Shown here: positions 11,820 through 22,845 of the stretch, piece after piece
Layout: each line of letters begins with the position of its first letter
Numbering within the stretch: position 1 is the stretch's first letter
From: Typhlomys cinereus
Taxonomy: Eukaryota; Chordata; Mammalia; Rodentia; Platacanthomyidae
Assembly (NCBI GenBank): GCA_023101885.1
Contig: JALPQD010000207.1
Location: 463,001 to 527,000 of the forward strand
Direction of reading: 5' to 3'
Length of the DNA stretch: 64,000 bases
Program-made: the position numbers and the translations under genes
Notes under the pieces: generated by a model
What the model was told of the DNA's origin: nothing
The model's input: the letters and a program-made list of their open reading frames with translations, nothing else
Database searches by the model: none

Positions 11820-12110
11820 GACACATGAGCAGTGGGGTGATGTTGAGCCTTCATGGGGAGACATGCTCACCCCCAGGGAAGCATGCATAGTGACATATGT
11901 ATGAAGATTTTCACCCATGCAGATTTTCGCCCACCCTGGGAGTGTGTCCAGTTATGAGTGGAACTGTTCACTGAAGGAAACGCGCAGCTATGCACAGGGG
12001 TGTCCTTTGCAACAGAAGGGAAGTCCAACCACATCTGGAGTTATTCAGTCATGTGGGAGAATGTCCGTCCCTGACTAGAAGTGTCTAAGCACGATACGGA
12101 GGCCAAACAC
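11820..12110 (+). repeat. Degenerate minisatellite, apparent continuation of 10.25-10.62 kb
   Basis: Units such as GTGTGTCCAGTTATGAGTGG, TTATTCAGTCATGTGGGAGA and ATGTCCGTCCCTGACTAGAA resemble those on the other side of the SINE insertions. Confidence 0.55.
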
Positions 12111-13109
12111 TTGGACTTTGGCTCTTCTTACATCATGTCATCCTTGAACTTCAGTTTCTAATTCATGGCGTGTCACTGACACTATCATCCTCTGTCTGGA
12201 TCGGAAGTCCTGGGTATCTGATGACTCCAGGAATTTTTATGAAAAAAGAAAACCAGGCCAGATCTTTACTGGGGAAGGAAGCCAGGTTTTTCCTCCCTGG
12301 AAACCAGGGTTCTGATGTGGAACTCATCTAGTTGGAAATGATTTCATATTGCTCCTGGGAAAAGGCTGTGGGTCTAGAGGGTGTAGTATCAACACTGGGC
12401 CTGGATCACACACAGCAGTGCCTGGCAGAGGATTGGGCTGTACCACATGAGAGCCAAAACCGTAGTCTGAACACCTGGTTTCTATAGGGCCCCCGCCTCC
12501 ACCTCCAAGCTGCCAGCCATTTCAGTTCCAGAAGCCTCTCCAATCTTGGCCTCAACCAGAGCTGGAACTATCAAAGTCATGAGCATGGCACGTAGCGGTG
12601 CCCAGAACATCAGTGTATGATACCCAGGCAGAATCTTCGTGGCTGTCTTGCTGTGTGGCATGCATTCTTTGGTCTTTAGCGATCATAGCAAGAGGGGGAA
12701 CCACCCCCCACACCTCAATCCTAGGATCTGTCAAAAAGAGGCTCTGGTTTGGTCTTCTAGGTGACCGTTTGTTCCTTGAATAGTTCCAGAGAACTGGATG
12801 GAAAGTCGGAGACCGGCGTAAATGTAGAAGTCCTAAGCTTGTAGCAATGACAGCCAGCGTCTTTATCTGCAAACAGGGACATGCGTGTCCTGCTCTCTTT
12901 GCAGGTTCAGGGTCTCAGAGAATGTATAGAATTCCCTCAGGTGGTGCTTTGTTAATATCGAGGGACCCCATTCAGGATCCCAATACCCAGTGGATTTCTT
13001 AGAAAATTGGGACCCAGATTTTGATGTTTTATACTCCCCTGCTGAGCTAAGGATGGACCCCGGGGCCTTAAGCATGCTGAGCAAGCTCTGAGCTATATCC
13101 GCAGCTTTT
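12111..13109. other. Intergenic DNA without recognised feature
   Basis: Mostly unique-looking sequence. Open frames up to about 106 codons on the minus strand have no recognisable domain or splice context. Confidence 0.5.
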
Positions 13110-13172
13110 CTTTTTTCATTTTGAGACAGGATTTTCCAAGCTTTCTAAGAAGCTGGCATTACAGGCCTGGCT
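13110..13172 (-). mobile_element. B1 fragment
   Basis: TTTTGAGACAGGATTTTCC followed by GGCATTACAGGCCTGG is a reverse B1 with an internal deletion. Confidence 0.6.
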
Positions 13173-13282
13173 TTATCCTTCCCTTCTGTTTGATTTAAAT
13201 TACTTTGTGTTCTAAGGTGAGTAGTTCTCTGTTGGAATTCTTCCTTTCTTATATTGAAATAATATAAGAGCTGTAGCCATAC

Positions 13283-13590
13283 TGTGTGTGTGTGTGCATG
13301 CACACGTGTATACAAGTATATGTGGATCCTTGTGTCCATGCATATATATGTAGAGGCCAGAGGTGGATGTCTTTATTACCTTTCGCCTGTGGAGGCCCAA
13401 GATGCCTTTAGGAATTGTGCTGGATTGCTCAACCTCCTTATTGTTTTACTTTGGGAATTCCCAGGCTCCGCCTTTCATGGTTAGAATTGCAAGGGGCCGC
13501 CATATCCAGCGGCATTTTTTGTAAAGGAACTGGAGATCAGAACTCAGGTCCTTTTGCTTGCGAGGCAAAGAATCTTCCCAACCCTGTTTA
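13283..13590 (-). mobile_element. Old B2-related SINE
   Basis: The (TG)n tail lies at the left. CTGTGGAGGCCCAAGATGCC, AGGCTCCGCC and AACTCAGGTCCTTTTGCTTG match the reversed older-subfamily body and tRNA head. Confidence 0.75.
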
Positions 13591-13812
13591 ATGTATTTTA
13601 TTCGATCTATGAACCAACTTTGAAATTACTGACTTTTCTCCACTACCTGTACTGTAATTAGTAATCTCTTCAGGCCCGTTTTCTGTCTTAGATTTGGATC
13701 TGTCCCATCAGCAGCAGGCTGAGTTTGCAGCCAAACTTCATTCACTTAATCAGCACCGTTTCCTTGGCTGAACAGATGGCAGAGGTCAGCTTGCACAGAG
13801 TCTTGGAATCTT

Positions 13813-14133
13813 TTTTTTTAATTATTATTATTATTATTATTATTATTTATTCAACTGTGTGCATATGCGTGTGTATGTGCGCACGCGCGTGTGTCTGTGT
13901 GTGTGTCTGTGTATGTGTAGAACCACGGACGAATTCGCGAACCACCATGGACGCCTCCACCTCCTTCTGCCCCGGGATTCACAGGCTCCGCCCTACCAGG
14001 ACCAGAAGCGCAGGCCCCCCCCCCCCCCCCCCCCCCCGCTTCCAACCAGCGTCTATATGTGGGATCTGGGATCCGAACTCAGGACCCTCCGCCTGCAAGG
14101 CAGAGGCTTAACCCCTGAGCCACCTCTCCAGCC
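13813..14133 (-). mobile_element. Young tRNA-derived SINE with CA tail and poly-C insertion
   Basis: Perfect 17-bp target duplication CAGAGTCTTGGAATCTT (13796-13812 and 14134-14150). The reversed tail has (ATT)n, the head ends in TCTCCAGCCC, and a run of more than 20 C lies at about 14016-14037. Confidence 0.95.
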
Positions 14134-14879
14134 CAGAGTCTTGGAATCTTACTCATGCACAGTTCGGAATCTTCACCCACCACAAGCAACAGCAGAGCTA
14201 CAAGCAATTGCTAGAGACAAGTCCAGAAGGTTCAGACTATATATAGCTCAGTGGTTCAACCCCCAGAACTTTGCCAAAGAAAAGCAAACCAGAGACCAAA
14301 GGCCAAGGTATCTGCAGCTTGTCTTCACACAGGGAGCTATTGTTTGAGTTTTCCATCCTAGGCACACAGGAACATGATCAGCATTATAACCCGTATGTCT
14401 CTCAGTCCGGAGGAGTCACAGTCATTGGGCATAATCATTGGTTTCTGGTGCATGGTTCTCTGTCATGCGCACACAGATACATGATAGGAGAAATCCAAAG
14501 CCATGGACCGCTTCAGGTTCAGATCGGTCACGTGTTTCTTGGCTGACGCAATAAAAGGAGCACAGAGAGGACCAAAGACTGCTAGACAAGCCATGGAATA
14601 CCCAGATGTTGAGGTGTTAGCTCAGATCCCACTGCTGTATTCTGAGAGGCCCGTTCAGAAAGTTCACACTCCATCGACACCTGGGAGGAGAAGGGGTTCT
14701 GATAACTTCCCACCCTCTCCCCCAAGCCAGAAAGATCCAAGTGTTCTGCCAAGACTCAGATGGGCTGGGATTTGAGAATTTACCTGTGTAGAATGTACAG
14801 ACCAGTCAATGCAAGGTTGCCAAGGCGAAGATACACCCCCGAGATTCCATCTTTTTTCTTTTCTTCAAAGCAAACAAAG
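14134..14879. other. Intergenic DNA with possible ID-like scrap
   Basis: TATATAGCTCAGTGGTTCAA near 14240 resembles an ID/tRNA A box. The rest is not recognised. Confidence 0.4.
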
Positions 14880-16146
14880 ATTTGGCTTTTGGTATGGCAT
14901 TTTTTAAACAAAATTCACTTTTGTTATTTCTCTCCTCCCTTTCTCTATTTTCCTCCATCCCTCCTCTCCCTTACCCTGTTTATATGCATTTGTGTATTTG
15001 CCTCTCCTCACCCGCCTTATTCAACAGTTCTTCTCCTCTCATGGTCTTCTATCTAGTTTCATAACCAATACCCACCCTCTCACCTCTTTATTTACATACA
15101 TACACACAAACATTTAAAGTTAGGATCCACATATGAATGAGAATGTGGTTTTTGTCTTTCTGAGTCTGGGTCACCTCAGTTAATATAATACTTTCTAAAT
15201 CCACCCATTTTCCTGAAAAGTGCACGGTTTTACTTTTCTTTAGAGTCAAGTAAAATTCCACTGTGTATCGGTACCACACTCTTGTTATTCTTTCTTCTGC
15301 TGATGGGCATGTAGTTTGGCTCCATTTTCTAGCTATTGTGACTAGCACAAAGCCAAACACGGATACACAGGTATGTCTGTAGTAGCATGTGGTAGAGTCT
15401 CTTGAGTATGTGCCCAGAAGTGGTACAGCTGGGTAATTTAAAAAACAAAACAAAAAACACCTCCACGCTGGTTTCTACACAGCCAGTTCACCCTCCTATC
15501 AGCAGTAATGACAGTGATGGTTTCTCCTTCCCCAATTCCTTGCCAGTCTTTACTATTCCCTGGTCCCCAGCCATTGTGACTGAGGTGAAATAGGATCTCA
15601 ACGTGGTTTTAATTTGCATTTCCCTGGTAGTTCTGGATGTTGAATGTTTTGAAAAAAGAAAACTGATTGGCCATTTGTGTTTCTCCTGTTCATTTCATTA
15701 GCTCATTTGTTGATTGGCAGTTTTGGTTTCCGGTATTTAATTTTGGCAGTTCTTCATATATTCTAGATATCAGCTTTGGTCTGAGACACAGCTGGAGAAT
15801 ATTTTCTCCCATCCTGTGGTTGTGTTTGCTCTGCCGGTGGTTTCCCCGCTGGGTAGAAACTTTCTAATTTCATGTAGCTCCATTGACTATATTTCCTGTG
15901 TTATTAGAGTCGTGTTATGGAAGTTCTTGCCTGTATAACTCGCAGTGTCTTCTCTCTGTTTTCCTTTAGCAGTTCAGTGTTTCATGCTTTAAATTAAGGC
16001 TTTTGATCTGATCTTTGTGCAGCGTGAGAGCTGTGGGTCTAATTTTGTTCTTTTTAGGCAGACACACAGTTTGCCAACGTCATTTATTGCATTAGTTGTC
16101 TTTTTAAAAATTTTTTTATTTATTCAATTGTGCATGTGTGTGCGCG

Positions 16147-16193
<47 letters not shown>

Positions 16194-16480
16194 CCATGGG
16201 CGAATTCGGGAACCACCATGGACGCCTCCATCTCCTCCTTGTTTACTCTGCCCCAGGATTCACAGGCTCCGCCCTACCAGGACCAGAAATGCAGGCCGCC
16301 CCCTGGTTCTGCCCGGTGTCTATACGTGGGGTCTAGGATCCGAACTCAGGACCTTCCGCCTGCAAGGCAGACGCTAAACCCCTGAGCCACTTCTCCAGCC
16401 CCAGTGTCTTTTTTTTTTTTTTTCAGTGTATGTTTTTGACATATCCAGCCAAGAATTCTTAGGATTCTAGGCCACCTCAT
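14880..16480 (-). mobile_element. L1 3' segment (antisense)
   Basis: The plus strand reads as reverse complement of an L1 3' end: a pyrimidine-rich 3' UTR end (14920-15090), then CATTTTCTAGCTATTGTGAC, AGTATGTGCCCAGAAGTGG, TTTTAATTTGCATTTCCCTG and GATTGGCAGTTTTG. It is cut by a SINE at about 16107-16402 and seems to resume with GTATGTTTTTGACATATCC. The element is 5'-truncated, with no open reverse transcriptase. Confidence 0.85.
16107..16402 (-). mobile_element. Young tRNA-derived SINE inserted in L1
   Basis: Reversed tail (TTTATTTATTCAATTGTGC, then (TG)n), body GGGCGAATTCGGGAACCACC, and head ending TTCTCCAGCCCC. GTCTTTTT occurs on both sides as a probable target duplication. Confidence 0.9.
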
Positions 16481-16751
16481 CAGATTCCCCAATCAACCGT
16501 GCAGCTTGGACCTCTCAAATCTATGTTATGTACTTCAGGCAACATTGGCTTAGACTTCAATATGACTCCAACAGTAACAAGGATCACTTACAGTATTGAC
16601 TGCGTCCTGACTTCCCATCTGGAGGTAAGTAGTCGAGATGCAGAATTTTCATTGGTCAGTGTGTATGTGGGAAGTGTGAGGGTAAGGTGGCCGGATGCCC
16701 TCCAGATTAATGGTCTCTTCTGTCTCTGACCATTTAGACTTCAAGTCTTCT

Positions 16752-16815
16752 TTTCCCGGTTCATCTTAGCACATGCTTGTAATCCCAGCACTAGGGAGGC
16801 TGAGGCAGGAGGCAA
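16752..16815 (+). mobile_element. B1 fragment
   Basis: GCTTGTAATCCCAGCACTAG followed by GGAGGCTGAGGCAGGAGG is a partial B1. Confidence 0.75.
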
Positions 16816-16904
16816 AAATTAAAAAGAAAAATGAACGATAACAATAAAAGAATATTTTTAAGCAGATTCTTTCTTATAGACTACTATTTTAGAATATCTT
16901 TTTA

Positions 16905-17172
16905 TTATTTGTGTGTATATGTGTGTGTGTGTGTACGTGTGTGTACCAAGAAGGCACTCGAGTGTACCTGTGGAGGCCCAAGGATAGCATTGGGAACCAC
17001 TTTAGATTATTCTACCTCCTTATTACTTTGCTCTGGGGTTTCCCAGACACTGCCTTCCAAGGTCAGAAGTGCAGGCTGCTGTCATTTCTGCTCAGCATTT
17101 TCATGTGAGATCTGGGATCTGAACTCAGGCACTTTTGCTTGCCAGGCAAAGGTTTTAAGCCCTGAGCCATCT
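16905..17172 (-). mobile_element. Old B2-related SINE
   Basis: (TG)n at left, then CTGTGGAGGCCCAAGGATAG, CTTCCAAGGTCAGAAGTGCA and TTAAGCCCTGAGCCATCTCT, all in reverse orientation. Confidence 0.8.
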
Positions 17173-18007
17173 CTGAATATCTCTTGGTTCCTGGCTGCAT
17201 CAGAGCAGTAGTTACTCTATGCTCACGATCAGCTGTCTTCCAAGGGAACAGTCTCTAAGTAGGAGACTTAGAGGACACCTTTAGAAGCAGGGACGTCTCC
17301 AGGAACGGTCCAGGCTTGCTTTTCCTGCTGACTTACAAGGTTCTACATTATTGCTAGAAAATTCTCGACCATTCTTCTCTCTGGGAATTTCATCCCTGCA
17401 TGTCACATCTTTCTGACTCATCTGGGTTTCTCACCCCTTAACTGTACACCTGCCATTGAGTCACTGGCTTGACACGAGGTCAATTATTGCCCAGATGTTC
17501 TAGTTTCTTCCTGGACCTCTTAAATGAAGCTTCCTTAGGCCGCTTGGGAAAAATCGAGACCTCCTCTTCATCCAAGTGTGTTCTCTCTTCTTCCTGCTTG
17601 ATTGTTCCCTGGCAAGTAGTATTATCAGCTGCACAGCCTACCATTGCCCCATAAACGAAGGGATTTCACCTACATTTCCACTCTTGTAACCCCAGACCCT
17701 ACAGCATCTGGCACATAGGGTAAATAAGTATTGAATGAAACAATTTAGTCTAAACCAGCTAAATAAATCCAGCCTCAGCTAGCTGGCCTTACCACCTGGA
17801 CACTCAGCCACAGGTCACCAGCTGTGTTGTTGGACTTCAGGGTCTGGTCATGGATTCCAAGCAACACTAAGATCAGAGCTGCTATATAGGGATTTGTCCA
17901 TTTATTCAGAAAGTCCTGAAATTCTGTTGTAAACATTTGTTAAGAACAGTAGTCCCCATGCACAGAAGTCACCTTCCTGTGAGAAATAGGTCAGGACATG
18001 CACGTCC
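17173..18007. other. Intergenic DNA without recognised feature
   Basis: No SINE, LTR or gene signature was identified. Confidence 0.5.
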
Positions 18008-18405
18008 CATGGGTCATGGTTTGAATGTAAGCTGTCCCCCATAGGCTCATGTGTTTGAATCCTTAGCTGACGTTTGGGAAGGTTGTGGCAACTTTGGGAG
18101 GTAGAGTCTTGCTGGAGAGAAGCACACCACAGGGGGTGTTGGGATTTGAAGTTAGCTAGTCTCACCCTGTTTCTTCAAGGGGTCTGCTTTTACAGTTTGC
18201 AGTTAGTTCTCTCTCAGCCTCCATAATGGACGTGACTTCAGCCACCTTCAGCTTCTGCCGGCCAGCCATGCCTTTTCCTCCATAATCAACCATATCTCCC
18301 TCTGGAACTGTAGGCCAAATAAATCCCCCTTTCAAATACAAGTTGTATTTGAGTGGCTTCTCACAGCAACAGAGTTTGTGATTGTTATGAGCTAAGAAAT
18401 CATCA
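18008..18405 (+). mobile_element. Old MT-type MaLR LTR
   Basis: GTCATGGTTTGAATGTAAGC, CATAGGCTCATGTGTTTGAA, GTTTGGGAAGGTTGTGGCAA and GGAACTGTAGGCCAAATAAA in order match the MT/MST-like LTR pattern. Confidence 0.75.
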
Positions 18406-18554
18406 TCTAGCCCTAACAGTGGAAAGCCCTTACCAATGAGAGTTGGCGAACTAAAATGATATCTACTACCTTAGTTTCATATTCTGTTGCTTTAATAAAT
18501 GCATGGCCCAAACAATTGAGGGGAATACTAGGTTATAGTTGATTTTTAAAACTA

Positions 18555-18812
18555 TCTCTCTCTTTTCTCTCTCTCTCTGTTGTCTGTGTGCATCAAAAGG
18601 CATTATGTGTCCTTCTGGAGACCCAAGAGTGGCTTTGGAAATCATCCTGGATTGCTTCTACCTCCTTTTTGCTTCACTCTGGGATTTCCCAGGCTCCACC
18701 CACCAGGGCCGGAAATGCAGGCTGCAGCCATTTTTCCCCCCCAGCGAGTTTTTACATGGGATATGGGATCTGAACTCAGGTTCTTCTGTTTGCAAGGCAG
18801 AGTCTTAAAGGT
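18555..18812 (-). mobile_element. Old B2-related SINE
   Basis: Reversed body (CTTCTGGAGACCCAAGAGTG, ATCATCCTGGATTGCTTCTA) and head (GATCTGAACTCAGGTTCTTC), with a CT-rich tail instead of TG. Confidence 0.8.
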
Positions 18813-18819
18813 TATGGCA

Positions 18820-19135
18820 GGAGAGTTATAGTAGCATCAGGAACCAAGGCCATACTACATGCACATCAAGAGCAAAGGGGGCAAGGACCAACGATGCCTT
18901 CTAGCTTGCCAATCTGCCACTTTACTTAGCTGCCAATTACTGAACCAGCTCTCTCCATTTTTATCCACCACCCCAGGTGATAGTCCCACCCACTAGTAGT
19001 TGGATCTTCTCCCATTAATCGTACAATTAAGACAACCTCCTAAAGGCCTGCTCAGAGGTCTGCCTTAAGTAAATATCTCTTCACTGGTATGTCTATGAGA
19101 TGTCAAGTGTCAAGCTGACAACTGAAACTAACTAG
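18820..19135 (-). mobile_element. LTR-like element, probably MaLR, antisense
   Basis: The minus strand begins TGCTAGTTAGTTTCAGTTGT and then CAGCTTGACA, and later has GTGGGTGGGACTATCACC, the layout of the TGT...GTCAACTTGACA rodent LTRs. The family is uncertain. Confidence 0.5.
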
Positions 19136-19203
19136 CACTCCTACAAATTCCCCAAAATTACTAATCAACAAGCACAAGCAGAAACCCTGTTTTGATATTT
19201 TTC

Positions 19204-19221
19204 ACCCCTAGAGGGCGCTCC
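19204..19221 (+). promoter_or_regulatory. CTCF-like motif
   Basis: ACCCCTAGAGGGCGCTCC fits the CTCF core (CCNCTAGNGGGCGCT) with one weak position. Orientation is plus. Confidence 0.5.
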
Positions 19222-19645
19222 TTATCAGTCAAATTAAGATGCATTGGACAAAGCTTTCAGAAAAGGTGTTGAGTTGTTTCCTTCCTTATTCAGTTTTGTT
19301 GGCAAAAGGAATGTGGTCTGCCCATTAAAACTCATAGCTGAACACTCAAAATTTTGAAAACCTAACTCCCCCCCAATTTTTATATTCTTTCTTTAATTTG
19401 CTAAAAAAATAAAAAGACAATACCTTCTGATTGATTCATAGAACAAACAATTATTATTAGTGATGATGGCATCTTCCAGTCAGACTTCAATCAAAAACCT
19501 TTCCACAACTGGTGAATGCAACTGGAGAGTGGATGTTTGGAATTAGGGAGCAGAACCAATGACAGCACGGTCCCTTCTTTCCCTGATGGTCCCAATGAAG
19601 GTTTGCTCCAATTCCAACAGCCCTTACCATTAATAGCAAAGGCAA
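19222..19645. other. Intergenic DNA without recognised feature
   Basis: AT-rich; nothing assigned. Confidence 0.45.
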
Positions 19646-19647
19646 CT

Positions 19648-19778
19648 GAGGGGCTGGCAAAATGTTTCCGCTCCGGTGCACAAACCTGGAGACCTGAGTT
19701 TGATACTTGGAACTCAGATGGTGGAAGGAAAGAATGGACTACTTAAAGTTGTCCTCTGACCACCACATCTATCCCCTG

Positions 19779-19809
<31 letters not shown>

Positions 19810-19860
19810 ACCTTTCTCTCTCTCTCTCTTTCTCCATCTCTCTCACATAAATAACTTTTA
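19648..19860 (+). mobile_element. B2-type SINE with CT tail
   Basis: GGGGCTGGCAAAATGTTTCC head, GAGACCTGAGTTTGATACTT at the B box, GTCCTCTGACCACCACATC, then a long (CT)n (about 19784-19850). Confidence 0.75.
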
Positions 19861-20039
19861 AGCAAGCATCTGAGTTCAAACTCTAGACAACCAGATTATT
19901 GTAGGTCAAAGGGTTAAACCAAATCTTACCCCAAAGCAAATCATAAGCAACAAAACTAACCACCCAAAGAGCTATAACAGAACCACAGAAAAAGAAATTG
20001 CTGGAGAAAAGAAAATCACACAGAAGCATGAAGATCTGA

Positions 20040-20244
20040 ATTCAAATCCTGAGTGTCCATGTAAAAGCTGGGCAGGGCAGCCCGCGTCTGAGGCATCTTG
20101 AGACAGATGGATCCCGAGGGCTTGCTGACTAACCAAGTTGAGCCAAAACGGCAAGCTCCAAGTCCATCAAGAGACCCTGTCTCAAAAAAATAAAGTGGAG
20201 AGCAATAGAGATAGCCTCTCTACATGGACCTCTGGCATCTACAT

Positions 20245-20284
<40 letters not shown>
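20040..20284 (+). mobile_element. B4/B2-like SINE remnant with CA tail
   Basis: Contains AAAAGCTGGGCAGGGCAGCC and AAGAGACCCTGTCTCAAAAA, followed by ATGGACCTCTGGCATCTACA and (CA)n at 20246-20284. A 7SL-like middle with a tRNA-SINE-like tail suggests a composite. Confidence 0.55.
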
Positions 20285-20287
<3 letters not shown>

Positions 20288-20299
20288 AAAGAAGCATAT

Positions 20300-20880
20300 C
20301 GGTAGCAAATTTTCTGTGTTGGCAAGGAGGAGAGAGTGTCACACTGTCACTCAGAATGCAAATTGGCAAGAAATCTTCACATGATGATTTGACAGTATCC
20401 ACCAAGACTGAAAACACACAGAGCCTTTGTTTAGCAATTTTACTGTGGGAATTTTCCTCACCGAAACATTCTTAAGCAGACTTGTTGACACATGCCAGTA
20501 ATCTCAGCTGATTGGGAGACTGAGGTAGAAGGATCATGAGCTTAAGGTCAGCCTGGGCAACAGCTGGACAACAGCTCTGAGACCAGAGCACATAACTGAC
20601 ACTTCAATCAGATCAGGACATGTAAGAATAGAGATGGTCGTGTTAATCTTACCTACACATACAAGTATTGGCAACTGGAATCCAATGGTAATATAGAATA
20701 ATCTCACAAATGCAAGTTTGTATATTGGTCATTATTTGTAACTACCAACAACATCTACTGGACCATGTTTATTTAATCAGGAGCATACACATGATGAAAC
20801 AATATTTAATAGCTTACCATTTTGTCAGAATGCCTGCTGATCACCAGGAAAAAGATTAAGAGAGGCCATAATTCAGAATG
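20300..20880 (+). mobile_element. Ancient L1 3' fragments, split by a B1-like insertion
   Basis: AATGCAAATTGGCAAGAAAT and AGCAATTTTACTGTGGGAAT resemble L1 3' UTR text. A B1-like piece (GGGAGACTGAGGTAGAAGGA) occupies about 20480-20590. The assignment is tentative. Confidence 0.4.
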
Positions 20881-21085
20881 ATACAACACTACTCACAGCG
20901 TGGAGTGCTGAGGACTCCACAGCTGGGGAGCCTATATCTTCGACTCTGTAATTAGAGGCTAGCTGTCCCCCACCAACATAGGTAAGAAAGGAGTATGTGA
21001 TATGGCTGCCACTGGGAGGCAGTTTCTACAGAAGAAAATCTGTCTGTAACTTACCATATTAGTATGTCAAAAAGAAGAAAAACTT

Positions 21086-21295
21086 GGGGCTGGAGAAGTA
21101 GCTCAGGGGTTAAGCCTCTGCCTTGCAGGCAGAAGGTCCTGAGTTCGGATCCTAGACCCCACGTATAGACACCGGGCAGAAGCAGGGGCAGCCTACGTTT
21201 CAGATTCTGGTAGGGTGGAGCCTGTGAATCCCGGGGCAGAGTAAACAAGGAGGAGGTGGAGGCAGTCCATGGTGGTTCCCGAATTCACCCATGGT

Positions 21296-21351
<56 letters not shown>

Positions 21352-21390
21352 ATTGAATAAATAAAATTAAAAAAAAAATAAAAAAAATAA
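21086..21390 (+). mobile_element. Young tRNA-derived SINE with CA tail
   Basis: Near-perfect 17-18-bp target duplication, AAAAAGAAGAAAAACTTG at 21069-21086 and 21391-21408. It has full head, body and (CA)n tail (21299-21345) and an extended A-rich end. Confidence 0.95.
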
Positions 21391-21630
21391 AAAAAGAAGA
21401 AAAACTTGCAATCCCTTCTGCAGTTGTGAAAATAAAATCATTTCTTTCTGCTTAGAAAATAAAAGTTTAAATGTTTCGAGCTTTTCAAAAGTTAGTACAC
21501 TGGATTATGAGAAAACGTGCTTAATAAAAAAAATTAGACATGGAAAGCATAAGAAAACCCTCCATTAAAGTCAAGGGAAAGCAGTGTTTATCTTCCCAGT
21601 ATTTTCAAACCATATGCAAGTTTTGCAAAA

Positions 21631-21690
21631 CAAGGAAGGAAGGAAGGAAGGAAGGAAGGAAGGAAGGAAAGAAGGAAGGAAGAGGGATGG
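21631..21690 (+). repeat. (GGAA)n microsatellite
   Basis: About a dozen GGAA units with a few GAAA variants. Confidence 0.9.
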
Positions 21691-22470
21691 AGGAAAGAAA
21701 TACTGGATAAGAGAACTTATGAAGTTATTATTTGTAAACAAGTATTAGGATATGAAAGATAAAAAGAATGTGATAGTCAAACTAAGATATTCACATGATG
21801 GAAAAAGGAGAGGACACAGAGGAACTGAATAATAATTGGCAAACAATTTGACAGATGTATACAGAACTTCCCTCCTTCAAGCAGAGCAGGATCGATGGTC
21901 TTACACACTCACAGAATATTAAGAAAGGAATGTCATGCACTTGTCTGCCACAGGAAGTTTTAAACTTCAAAATTCAAAAGTAGAGGTTGTTTTTTTTTTT
22001 TGGTGATCACACACCATCAAATAAGAAACAACTTAAAATTGAATGAGTCTCTCATTGGATATGAAGGAAAATCCTTGAAAGAAGACAAGATCAAAAGGGT
22101 ATTTGAAAGAGCACATCAAGAGCTGAAAACCAAATCCTTTCCTAATAAAGTCTGGGCCTGACAGGAATTCCACAGCTTCGAATGTTTTCATTATTTTGGA
22201 AGAAAGACAGAAACTCAGTATTCACCGCCAAACTGAGGAAACTAACAAAATAACGCAAATCCAGTGAGGACTAAGGAGAGGACAGTCATTGTGAGCTAAT
22301 AGACTAGCAAACAGGACCAACAGAAACAGCAAGAAAGATGATTAATCGCAGAAGCTGATGGTTTGCAAAGATCAATAAAACATGAATGCTTGTGAGCCAG
22401 ATTAAGTAAAAAAAAAAAAAAAAAAAAAAAGAAATAAAGGGTGTGGGTTAAAACAAAAAGACAGGCAATA
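21691..22470. other. AT-rich intergenic DNA
   Basis: A poly-A run at about 22408-22431 may be the end of an unrecognised retroposed sequence. No gene was seen. Confidence 0.4.
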
Positions 22471-22472
22471 AG

Positions 22473-22474
<2 letters not shown>

Positions 22475-22510
<36 letters not shown>

Positions 22511-22845
22511 AGGTATGTATGTATATGGTACAGGTATGTAGGTGTGTATAGCAGAGGGCACTGTGTGCCCCTGTGGAGACCCAAGGGTGACTTCAGGAAC
22601 AATACCAGATTGCTTCTGTCTTCTTTTTGCTTTGCTATGTAATTTCCCAGGCTTCACTTCCAGGCTGCACCTTGGAAGTGCAGGCCAATGCCATTTTTTT
22701 TTTAACATTTTTTATTATCTCCGCTCATACAAACTTAATAGGTACACCGGTTCCCTCCCTCCCTCCTCCAATGCCATTTTTATATGGGAACTCAGGTCCT
22801 GTGCTTGTGAGACAAAGGCTTAACTCCTAAGCCATCTCTTCAGCC
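22475..22845 (-). mobile_element. Old B2-related SINE with nested L1 3' end
   Basis: The outer SINE runs from (TG)n at left to CCTAAGCCATCTCTTCAGCC at right. A short antisense L1 3' end (about 22693-22770) sits inside, flanked by CCAATGCCATTTTT on both sides. Confidence 0.8.
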
